10,750 bases of DNA from Planctomycetia bacterium. GTDB taxonomy: Bacteria > Planctomycetota > Phycisphaerae > Phycisphaerales > SM1A02. Made by a program: the position numbers and the translations under genes. The notes under the pieces were generated by a model that saw only the letters and a list, made by a program, of their open reading frames with translations, had not been told where the DNA came from and did no database searches. The stretch covers positions 1 to 10,750 of the forward strand of contig SYIB01000038.1 of assembly GCA_005798965.1 (NCBI GenBank), given 5' to 3'. Positions within the stretch are counted from its first letter, which is position 1, and every line of letters begins with the position of its first letter. Below, in pieces: positions 1 to 6,057 of the stretch.

Positions 1-1
1 C

Positions 2-640
2 CCTGCGTCACGCGCGTTCCTGACCTTCGGCCTCGTGATGGCCGACATGGACCTCGATGGCGACGCCGATCTCGTCCAGGCCAACGGCCACATCGAGGAA
101 CGCATCGCAAAGGTGCAGCCAAGCCAGGCCTGGCGCCAGCGTGGCCAGCTCTTCCTGAATGCAGGGCAGGGGGCAGCGAGTCCTCTCTTGCGCGAACTGC
201 CCGCTGGCATGATCGGTGATCTGGCACGGCCGGTCGTTGGTCGCGGCTTGGCGACCGCGGACATCGATGGTGACGGCGACCTTGATCTGGCGCTCACGCA
301 GGCTGGCGGCGCGCCGATGCTCCTGCGCAACGACCTGCCCGTGCATGGTCGATGGCTGCGCATTGTGCTTGAGGGCCCGCCGCGCAATCCCCAGGGGATC
401 GGTGCATTGGTGACCGTGGCACCAATCGCGGAGGAGCCTGCCCCGTCTGCCGCGACCATCATCAGCGGCGCCCGCAGCTATCTGAGCGCGTGCGACCCCG
501 CTTTCACGATCGGGCTTCCCGAAGGTCAGGTGCGCACCGTCGTCACCGTCACGTGGCCATCGGGCAGCGATGCGGCTGAGTCGCGCATCGTGGTCGAGGG
601 ATCCGGAAGGACCGTCGTGATCCCGGCGTCGGAGCGCTGA
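2..640 (+). CDS. CRTAC1-like FG-GAP/VCBS + ASPIC/UnbV protein, C-terminal part (5' end outside window)
   Basis: The reading frame is open from the window edge, so these 212 codons are the C-terminal part of a longer gene; the first in-frame ATG (position 35) is internal to a conserved repeat and is not the start. Two Ca-binding FG-GAP/VCBS loops are visible, DMDLDGDADL at about residues 16-25 and DIDGDGDLD at 87-95. An ASPIC/UnbV domain follows at about 130-205, with the typical 'GIGALVTV', 'SGARSYLSACD' and 'VTVTWPSG' segments. Proteins of this type are exported beta-propellers. Their role in bacteria is poorly defined; extracellular calcium-dependent binding is an inference. The sequence aligns by eye with the C-terminal 200 residues of the complete protein at 6054-7760 (shared 'LADLDHDGDEDL..VNGH', 'LRND', 'WPxG' order), so the two are paralogues. 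It ends convergently against the minus-strand gene at 707-3199. Confidence 0.85.
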   Translation, partial: PASRAFLTFGLVMADMDLDGDADLVQANGHIEERIAKVQPSQAWRQRGQLFLNAGQGAASPLLRELPAGMIGDLARPVVGRGLATADIDGDGDLDLALTQAGGAPMLLRNDLPVHGRWLRIVLEGPPRNPQGIGALVTVAPIAEEPAPSAATIISGARSYLSACDPAFTIGLPEGQVRTVVTVTWPSGSDAAESRIVVEGSGRTVVIPASER

Positions 641-650
641 GGCTGCCAAA

Positions 651-680
651 GAAAACGGCCCCGGCACGAGGCCGGGGCCG
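651..680 (-). terminator. Rho-independent terminator between convergent genes
   Basis: A perfect 10-bp GC-rich stem, CGGCCCCGGC (656-665) and GCCGGGGCCG (671-680), closes a 5-nt loop ACGAG. Read on the minus strand, the stem is followed by GTTTTC, a usable U-tract, so it fits the end of the gene at 707-3199, whose stop lies about 27 bp upstream. For the plus-strand gene ending at 640 the same hairpin lies about 15 bp after the stop but lacks a following T-run, so termination in that direction would be weaker. Confidence 0.8.
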
Positions 681-706
681 CAAGTGAGATCACCGTTGGG
701 TCAGGC

Positions 707-3199
707 TCAGGGGCAAGCGCCCCATGCGCCGAGCATGACGCCGAGGTCGGCGCCATCGACCGTGCCGTTGCCGTCAAGGTCGGCCGAGCCCGCACCGCCC
801 CACTGGCCGAGCAGCGTGCCGAGGTCGGCGCCATCGACGGCGCCGTTGTCGTCGAGGTCACCCGAGCAGGCCGGAGCCTGCGTGCAGACCACGCGCTCGA
901 TGCGGATCGAGTCGATCGCCGCCTCGGTCGTGGAGTTGTTGGGGTTGTCGCGAGCGACGAAGCGGATCTGGAGGGTGTTGCCCGGCGCCAACGCCGAGCT
1001 CAGGTTGCCGGCGCGGACCGACCAGAACCCGGTATTCGAGGTGAAGCTCTCGAGGTTGCGCCACGCGCCGCCATCGACTCGAACGTCGACGGTCAACGAG
1101 TCCACCTCGGCGGCGGTCGGCTCGACGCAGGCGAACCAACGGGCGTACGAGATGCTCACGTCCTGGCCGCCGATCGTGAAGACCGGCGAGACGAGCACGG
1201 TGGGGCCACCGTCGAGGTCACCCGCGCCTGCCGTGCCGCCGGCGGTGCCCTGACCCGTGAACCAGCAGTTCACGCCGCTTGCCGAGTTGTCGAGCTCGGG
1301 CTGCACCGGGGTGGCGCCGCTGTTGGTGCCGATCGGATCGCCGAGTTCCCAGGCACCAAACGTGACTGAGGTGTTCTCCACCGTCCAGCCCTCGGTGCCG
1401 TTTTCGAACTCACTCGAGTAGACCAGTTCGGTTCCCGAGACAGGATCGAGCTCGAACGGCCCGTTGACACCACCGCTTGGCAGGGTCCACGTCGCCGTGC
1501 CGGTGTTGGAGAGCTGCGCCGAGATGTACCAGTCGAGGCTCTGGCCGCAGTTGAGCGCCGGCAGGTTCACGAGGAACTGCGTGGCCGACGCGGGCGGGAG
1601 CGCCGACTCCGACCACGCGCCGTTGTTGATGCGCGTGAAGAGCTTCGCGCTCCCCGAAATGATGGATCCGCCGCCGACGATGGCCGCGTTGGCGGTCAGC
1701 GCGGTTGCCTGTCCGGGGGGAACCGTGGCGGGAGCTCCACCCACGATCGACCAGCTCATGTTGATCGGCGGCGTGTTCATGTAGACGTTGATCCCGCCGC
1801 AGGTCCCCGACACGATGTCGCGCCAGCCGTCGCCGTTGATGTCGATGAGCGCGGCATCGGTCCAGCCGGTCTGCTCCGTCGACGGCACGGTGCCTGCTTC
1901 GTTCACGAGCAGAGCGCTGTCGGTGCCGGTGTTCCGGTAGAACTTGGTGGTGCGGCCGCTGCTCGGGCAGAACGGCCCAAGGTCGCTGTCGACGTCGGTC
2001 ACGATGACGTCCTTGCGGCCATCGTTGTTGAGGTCGGCGATCGAAATCGTGTTGCCGAACTCGGACGGGCTGCCAGAAATCACGTAGGTGGTGAAGTTGG
2101 CCAGGCCATCGGTGCCGTTGCCGGCGTTGAGGCAGTAGCGGTCCTGTCCGTCGTCGGCCACGATGAAGTCGAGCTTGCCGTCGCCGTTCAGGTCATCGAC
2201 GCCCAGGCCGTAGGGGGCGAGGCCGGGATACACGACATCCTTGGTGAACGAGGTGCCGCCCACGTTGGGGTAGTACACCGCCACGTCCTGGCCAGCGGTC
2301 AGGGTGTTCACGCGCACCACGTCAGGGCGGCCGTCCAAGTTGATGTCGCCTGGCTCGCACATGTTGCCGAACTCGCTCACGAGCTGCGCAGCCGTCATGC
2401 GCGTCGTTCCCGAATCGGTGAAGAAGCCCGGGTTCGCGGCACCCTGGTTGATGAGCAGTCGGTTGTCGTAGTCCTTCGCAGCGTCCTCGGCAGGGGACTG
2501 CTGGCATTCGCCGACATCGGCCGTGTCGCCATCGGAGTTCAGGTCGAAGCAAATGGTCTGGCCGACCGTCTCGGGCGTGTCGTAATCGACGAAGTAAATG
2601 TCGACGTAGCCATCTCCGGTGTAGTCAGCCACCGCGGCATCGCAGGCACGCGGGTTCGAGGCCACGCCGGACTTGCTGACCATGGTGGGGATGCGGTTGT
2701 CTTCGAAACGGAAGCCCTGCCACTGGCCCTGCGCGTTGTTGCCGAGGTTGCGGTACACGCGCGGCTGGCCGAGCATGGCGTTGACCTGGTCGCTCATCGT
2801 GGTCACCGTGATCAGGTCGAGCCAGCCATCCTTGTCCACGTCGAAGGCTTCGACGTCTCGGTCGTTGGCCGGGTCGAGCATGCCCTGCGAACCGGCGGCG
2901 TCGGCAGCCGAGCCGAACTGGACGGTGCGATCCACGAGCACGCCGCTCTCGTTCATGAAGAGGATGTCGCGGAAGCCGCCCTGGACTGAGCCGGGGAACT
3001 TGCGCATGCACGCCAGATCGAGGTCTCCGTCCTTGTCGAAGTCGCCGATGGCGAAATCGTGCTCAAGATTCGGATTCACGATGAGCGAAGCACTCGCGAC
3101 CATCCGGGTCGAGGTCTGCTTCTGGAATGTGGCCCACTGGGCGTTGGCCGTGCTGGTGACGGCGGCTGCGATGGCGAGAGCGATGCTACCGGTCTTCAT
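707..3199 (-). CDS. Secreted FG-GAP/VCBS seven-bladed propeller protein with jelly-roll-like region and dockerin-like tail
   Basis: An 830-residue exported protein. Residues 1-20 form a Sec signal peptide (MKTGS then a hydrophobic run, with likely cleavage after TANA). Seven Ca-binding propeller loops of the DxDxDGxxD type lie at about 53, 120, 192, 285, 336, 389 and 453, enough for an integrin-like seven-bladed propeller. An Ig/FnIII-like beta region (about 475-585) and a beta-rich region opening 'EFENGTEGW' (about 590-770) follow; the latter resembles jelly-roll or MAM-like modules. The end carries two EF-hand/dockerin-like repeats (781-800, 807-827), flanked by Cys778 and Cys829. The ATG at 3199 has a good Shine-Dalgarno (AGGAG, 5-nt spacer). 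It lies 57 bp downstream of the di-heme cytochrome gene with no terminator seen between them, so the two probably form an operon. The ligand is unknown; surface adhesion or scaffolding is inferred. Confidence 0.85.
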   Translation of the reverse strand: MKTGSIALAIAAAVTSTANAQWATFQKQTSTRMVASASLIVNPNLEHDFAIGDFDKDGDLDLACMRKFPGSVQGGFRDILFMNESGVLVDRTVQFGSAADAAGSQGMLDPANDRDVEAFDVDKDGWLDLITVTTMSDQVNAMLGQPRVYRNLGNNAQGQWQGFRFEDNRIPTMVSKSGVASNPRACDAAVADYTGDGYVDIYFVDYDTPETVGQTICFDLNSDGDTADVGECQQSPAEDAAKDYDNRLLINQGAANPGFFTDSGTTRMTAAQLVSEFGNMCEPGDINLDGRPDVVRVNTLTAGQDVAVYYPNVGGTSFTKDVVYPGLAPYGLGVDDLNGDGKLDFIVADDGQDRYCLNAGNGTDGLANFTTYVISGSPSEFGNTISIADLNNDGRKDVIVTDVDSDLGPFCPSSGRTTKFYRNTGTDSALLVNEAGTVPSTEQTGWTDAALIDINGDGWRDIVSGTCGGINVYMNTPPINMSWSIVGGAPATVPPGQATALTANAAIVGGGSIISGSAKLFTRINNGAWSESALPPASATQFLVNLPALNCGQSLDWYISAQLSNTGTATWTLPSGGVNGPFELDPVSGTELVYSSEFENGTEGWTVENTSVTFGAWELGDPIGTNSGATPVQPELDNSASGVNCWFTGQGTAGGTAGAGDLDGGPTVLVSPVFTIGGQDVSISYARWFACVEPTAAEVDSLTVDVRVDGGAWRNLESFTSNTGFWSVRAGNLSSALAPGNTLQIRFVARDNPNNSTTEAAIDSIRIERVVCTQAPACSGDLDDNGAVDGADLGTLLGQWGGAGSADLDGNGTVDGADLGVMLGAWGACP
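728..857 (-). repeat. Two tandem copies encoding the dockerin-like tail (78-bp period)
   Basis: The 21-mer GCCGAGGTCGGCGCCATCGAC, given in two parts as GCCGAGGTCGG and CGCCATCGAC, is exact at 740-760 and 818-838, a 78-bp (26-codon) period, within more diverged flanks (about 728-779 and 806-857). Translated on the minus strand, each copy gives a Ca loop plus helix, DLDDNGAVDGADLGTLLGQW and DLDGNGTVDGADLGVMLGAW. This is an internal duplication within the coding sequence. Confidence 0.8.
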
Positions 3200-3218
3200 G
3201 TCTTCTCCTGGTGGATCT

Positions 3219-3251
3219 GGTCTGTTGGTCTGGTCTGGCGTGCTCGGTCTG
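3219..3251. repeat. Short irregular GGTCTG repeats in the intergenic gap
   Basis: Four copies of GGTCTG (CAGACC on the coding strand) occur at 3219-3224, 3227-3232, 3232-3237 and 3246-3251, inside the 57-bp gap between the cytochrome and propeller genes. Spacing is uneven (8, 5 and 14 bp). They lie in the mRNA leader just ahead of the propeller gene's ribosome site at 3205-3209. They may be a simple-sequence expansion or a protein or RNA binding region; function cannot be told from the sequence. Confidence 0.4.
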
Positions 3252-3256
3252 CTGCG

Positions 3257-4903
3257 TCAGTTGCAGGCACCCCAGCCCGCGAGCAGGATGCCGAGGTCGA
3301 CGCCGTTGGTCATGCCGTCGCCGTCGGCATCGGCGGCTGCGGTGCCCCAGCCCGCAAGCAGGATGCCCAGATCGACGCCGTTGCGTTGGCCGTCACCGTC
3401 GAAGTCAGCCTGGCAGCCGGTGCAGTCGTCGGGGATGAGGTCACCGTCGGCATCGGGGGCGCCGAGCAGGATCTCCATGAGGTCCATCTGGCCGTCGTTG
3501 TCGCAGTCACCGGTGCCTTCAGCGCCTTCGTAGGCCTGCATGAAGGCCTGGGCGTCGACCATGTTGATCACGCCGTCCTGATTGAAGTCGGCCACGCCAC
3601 AGTTGGTGTTGGGCGATGCGGCGCCCACGGCGTAGCAGGACTGGAAGAGCATGAAGTCGAAGGCGTCGACCTGATTGTCCGGCTCCAGATCGAACTCAAG
3701 CTTGCCGAGCGAGCCGAGGAAGGCGATGAGTTGGGCCTTTTGCGTGCCGCCCAGGGCCATGAAGGCGGCTGCGCTCGCGGCGCCCTCGCCGAACGGTCCG
3801 TGCAATTCGATGGCCTTGGTCACGCGGGTTCCGAACGATCCGCCGGAGGCGGCACCGTTGTGGAGCATCGGGTCGCGCGTGCGCAGGTTCCAGAGGGTCG
3901 GCGTGCGCATCTCGCTCTCGTCGGCATCGCCTTGCTGCACACCGTCACCGAGGCCGCCCATATTGTGGATCAGAAAGTCGCTGTACGGCTTGATGGCCTT
4001 GTTGCGGATCGCGTCTTCGAGCAAGGGCGAGTTGGACGTCGTCCAGTCCCGCACGTGGCAGGCGTTGCATCCGATGGCGTTGAAGACCGTTTCGCCGGTC
4101 ATGCCGCTCTTGGGCGCCTGCGGCGGCTGCGCGAGATAGCGCTGGAAATGCGTGACGCGGTCGATGAAGCGATATCCATCAAGGTCCGGCGTGTCTTCGG
4201 GATCGGCTGCCGAGTCGCACTCCGTCAGTATCGCGGTGTTGCCGTTCGGGGCATTTTCGAGCGGCTCGAGATCGTTGGTCATGCCCATCTCGTTGCGAGC
4301 TGCGTCGCCCGAGAAACTCAGTGTGGTGGCGACTTGCGCCTTCCACCCGAATCGGCCGGCACGCAGTGGACCAGTGGGATCCTCCAGCAGGTGCACCCAG
4401 TGCACGCGGCCCGAGATGCCGTCGCCATTGGCATCGGTGGCGTCGGCGTTCGCCGCGATCGCCGCATCGGGAATCGCCTCGATGAGACCAAACGCCATCG
4501 ATGAGTTGGTGACGCGCTGGACGAAGATCGTGGCGTCCTGCGGGACGACTTCTGCGCAGAGCGGTGAGAGCGCAAGCGTCTGCAGCAGGGACTGCGACTC
4601 GCCGGGGCTCATCATGAACTCACCCTTGTCGTCCATGCCGAAGTGGTTCACCGAGATGCTGCCCCAACCACCGATGGGGTTGGTGTGGCAGCTCACGCAG
4701 TTGCTCTTGTTCATGATCGGGCCAAGGCCCATCTCGAGCGTGACTGGCGTCGAGTAGGCCTCTTGACCTGCCCAGAAAAGTTCCAGCTGTGCAGGGGTGA
4801 GTCCAACGAGTGGCGCCCCAGCCTTCGGTTGGATCGAGACCTGCGCACTGGCGAGTGGTGCGATGGTGAGCAGGGTGACCGCTGGCAGCATCATTCGTCG
4901 CAT
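3257..4903 (-). CDS. Secreted di-heme c-type cytochrome, DHOR (di-heme oxidoreductase) family, with EF-hand-like tail
   Basis: A 548-residue exported protein. Residues 1-20 are a signal peptide (MRRMMLPAV..ASA|Q). Two c-type haem sites, CVSCH (69-73) and CNACH (279-283), sit in a DHOR-like fold (about 40-400) with the family segments GLGPIMNKSNC, 'FGLIEAIPDAAI', 'GDGISGRV', 'GRFGWKAQVAT', 'FQRYLAQPPQ', 'KPYSDFLIHNMG' and 'RTPTLWNLRTRDPMLHNG'. The last resembles conserved regions of MauG/CcpA-like di-haem proteins. The electron partner is unknown. The C-terminus adds a degenerate dockerin-like pair (about 405-460), a TSP3-like stretch (467-493) and two near-identical repeats ending LGILLAGWG (499-545), bracketed by Cys497 and Cys547. 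The ATG at 4903 is chosen because a signal peptide follows directly and AAGGA lies 7 nt upstream; an in-frame ATG at 4960 gives a charged, non-signal extension. It probably leads an operon with the propeller gene at 707-3199. Confidence 0.87.
   Translation of the reverse strand: MRRMMLPAVTLLTIAPLASAQVSIQPKAGAPLVGLTPAQLELFWAGQEAYSTPVTLEMGLGPIMNKSNCVSCHTNPIGGWGSISVNHFGMDDKGEFMMSPGESQSLLQTLALSPLCAEVVPQDATIFVQRVTNSSMAFGLIEAIPDAAIAANADATDANGDGISGRVHWVHLLEDPTGPLRAGRFGWKAQVATTLSFSGDAARNEMGMTNDLEPLENAPNGNTAILTECDSAADPEDTPDLDGYRFIDRVTHFQRYLAQPPQAPKSGMTGETVFNAIGCNACHVRDWTTSNSPLLEDAIRNKAIKPYSDFLIHNMGGLGDGVQQGDADESEMRTPTLWNLRTRDPMLHNGAASGGSFGTRVTKAIELHGPFGEGAASAAAFMALGGTQKAQLIAFLGSLGKLEFDLEPDNQVDAFDFMLFQSCYAVGAASPNTNCGVADFNQDGVINMVDAQAFMQAYEGAEGTGDCDNDGQMDLMEILLGAPDADGDLIPDDCTGCQADFDGDGQRNGVDLGILLAGWGTAAADADGDGMTNGVDLGILLAGWGACN
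3270..3400 (-). repeat. Two tandem copies encoding the cytochrome's EF-hand-like tail (75-bp period)
   Basis: Positions 3270-3325 and 3345-3400 match at 47 of 56 bases by my count, with a 75-bp (25-codon) period. The first 38 bases differ at only three sites. On the minus strand both encode a DxDGDG loop followed by NGVDLGILLAGWG, identical in the two copies. The strong match points to recent duplication or gene conversion inside the tail. Confidence 0.8.
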
Positions 4904-4971
4904 TGATCGTTCCTTCTCTCGTCTGGCACTTGATCGTTCAACGACGTCGACGGGGCACACCCGCCCGGGAG

Positions 4972-5000
4972 AATGTAGATCCCCGGGACGTTCCTTTCAA
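4972..5000 (-). promoter_or_regulatory. Sigma70-like promoter for the di-heme cytochrome operon
   Basis: On the minus strand TTGAAA (5000-4995, five of six matches to TTGACA) is followed after exactly 17 bp by TACATT (4977-4972, four of six to TATAAT). A start about 7 bp past the -10 would fall near 4965, giving a leader of roughly 60 nt before the ATG at 4903. It would also leave the alternative ATG at 4960 almost at the 5' end of the transcript, which supports the later start. This is a prediction from base matches only. Confidence 0.5.
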
Positions 5001-5015
5001 TAACGCATGAAAGGA
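4992..5015. promoter_or_regulatory. Operator-like inverted repeat overlapping the -35 element
   Basis: The perfect 8-bp arms TCCTTTCA (4992-4999) and TGAAAGGA (5008-5015) are separated by 8 nt (ATAACGCA), giving a 24-bp dyad. One arm covers most of the predicted -35 hexamer of the cytochrome promoter. This geometry fits a dimeric repressor or activator site in the divergent region between the cytochrome operon and the TPR lipoprotein gene. No regulator gene is present in the window. Confidence 0.5.
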
Positions 5016-5040
5016 CACTTCAAGATTCTGGCAGAGTATT

Positions 5041-5080
5041 CCCCGGGGTCATGGGGGGGCAAATTCCTCGACCCCCGGGG
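5041..5080. repeat. GC-rich imperfect inverted repeat upstream of the TPR gene
   Basis: CCCCGGGGTC (5041-5050) and GACCCCCGGGG (5070-5080) are complementary except for one extra base. They enclose a spacer with a run of seven G (5053-5059). Further CCCGGG cores occur at about 4965-4970 and 4982-4987, so the divergent region 4904-5130 holds repeated SmaI-like palindromes. The structure would lie upstream of, or in the leader of, the lipoprotein gene; a clear promoter for that gene was not found. It could be a regulatory hairpin or a binding site. Confidence 0.4.
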
Positions 5081-5130
5081 AGCCAAAAACAGGTACGACC
5101 TTGATGATTTTTGCTCCGTAGCATGAGTGG

Positions 5131-6057
5131 ATGCGGTCGTTTCCACTGGTTCTTCTCGTCGCCCTTTCGGGCTGCAGCGGCCAGGGGGAGACTGGCGGGG
5201 AGGGGCAGGCCCCCCAATCCAGCGGTTCGGCGGGGGCTTCCGCCGATGCTGGGACCCCTGTTGATGCAGCCGAGCTGCCGCCGGAGGTGCAGGAAGCCCT
5301 GAAGCGCGCCAACGCGGATGTGCCGCCTCCGCCGCCGGGTGATGACCAAGCTCGAGTGGCGCTGCAGCTCATCGCCCGCAACCATCCTGAGCAGGCCGAG
5401 CCGGTGGCACGCGCCCTCGTGGCTGCGTACCCGAAGCAGCCGCGCGCGGCGTTCGTGCTCGGCCTGAGCCTCCACAAGCAAAAGCGCTACAGCGATGCGG
5501 TGCCGTTCTTCGAGCAGGCGCTGGCAGGCGCCGCGGCGGTCGAGGCCGCCCAACGAGTGCAAGAGTTCCCTGAGCACGTGCATGTCGCGCATTTCCTCGG
5601 TTGGGCGCGCTACTACGCCGGCGATCTGGATGGCGCGCGTGGGGCATTCACGTCGCATGTCGCCACAGTTCCGACGGCGGGGGACTCGTGGTACGGCATC
5701 GCCTTGGTCGAGATCGATGAGGACCAGGTCGATGACGCCGCGGCCGCACTCGAGCGCGCGATGGCGTGCTTGTCCGAAGCGGAGCGCGCGGAGGAATCGC
5801 GCAGTCGTGATCGCGGCAAGATCCTGGCTCGTCAAGGAGATCTTGCGCTGCGGTCAGATCGCACACAGGATGCGGTGGACCTCTACAGGCGGGCCTTGCG
5901 GGCCTGGCCTGATCACTACGAAGTGTGGGCGAAGGTGGCACGCTGCTACGACCGGCTTGGCGATGCCGAGGCGGCCGACCGCGCGCGCGTGGAAGAACTC
6001 AACGCGCGCGAACGAATGGGGCGCGTCGTGGATGCACCCAAGGGAGCGCAGCCATGA
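5131..6057 (+). CDS. TPR-repeat lipoprotein
   Basis: A 308-residue protein. The N-terminus is a lipoprotein signal with lipobox LSGC (Cys15), so the mature protein should be lipid-anchored and face the periplasm or outer surface. A Gly/Ser/Ala-rich linker follows (16-45). Tetratricopeptide-like helical hairpins cover about 103-133 ('AAFVLGLSLHKQKRYSDAVPFFEQAL'), 151-181 ('FLGWARYYAGDLDGARGAF'), 185-215, 228-260 ('GDLALRSDRTQDAVDLYRRAL') and 262-290. TPRs usually bind protein partners. The ATG at 5131 is the only sensible start, since an in-frame TAG lies at 5119-5121; the Shine-Dalgarno is weak. The stop overlaps the start of the CRTAC1-like gene (ATGA at 6054-6057), so the two are translationally coupled and probably act together, for example with this protein as an anchored partner of the propeller protein. 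The partner role is inference. Confidence 0.85.
   Translation: MRSFPLVLLVALSGCSGQGETGGEGQAPQSSGSAGASADAGTPVDAAELPPEVQEALKRANADVPPPPPGDDQARVALQLIARNHPEQAEPVARALVAAYPKQPRAAFVLGLSLHKQKRYSDAVPFFEQALAGAAAVEAAQRVQEFPEHVHVAHFLGWARYYAGDLDGARGAFTSHVATVPTAGDSWYGIALVEIDEDQVDDAAAALERAMACLSEAERAEESRSRDRGKILARQGDLALRSDRTQDAVDLYRRALRAWPDHYEVWAKVARCYDRLGDAEAADRARVEELNARERMGRVVDAPKGAQP

Noticed and set aside
728..857. True cellulosomal dockerin
   Set aside because: The Ca loops resemble dockerin repeats, but no cohesin or scaffoldin is seen and the GADLGxxLGxWG form is the planctomycete tail type; I describe it only as dockerin-like.
3059..4504. Long plus-strand open frame (481 codons) opposite the cytochrome gene
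   Set aside because: It is antisense to a convincing haem protein with signal peptide, is Val/Gly/Arg-rich with no domain, and is the usual by-product of high-GC coding DNA.
4901..4960. Earlier start (ATG 4960) for the di-heme cytochrome
   Set aside because: It adds 19 charged residues before a clear signal peptide and would lie almost at the predicted transcript 5' end; the ATG at 4903 has a proper ribosome site.
5020..5052. Possible 10-codon leader peptide (MTPGNTLPES) before the cytochrome gene
   Set aside because: It lies upstream of the predicted -35 (5000), so it would not be in the operon transcript, and there is no attenuator-like arrangement after it.
5020..5835. Minus-strand open frame across the TPR gene and the divergent promoter
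   Set aside because: It runs antisense through a well-formed lipoprotein/TPR frame and through intergenic sequence, with no recognisable domain.
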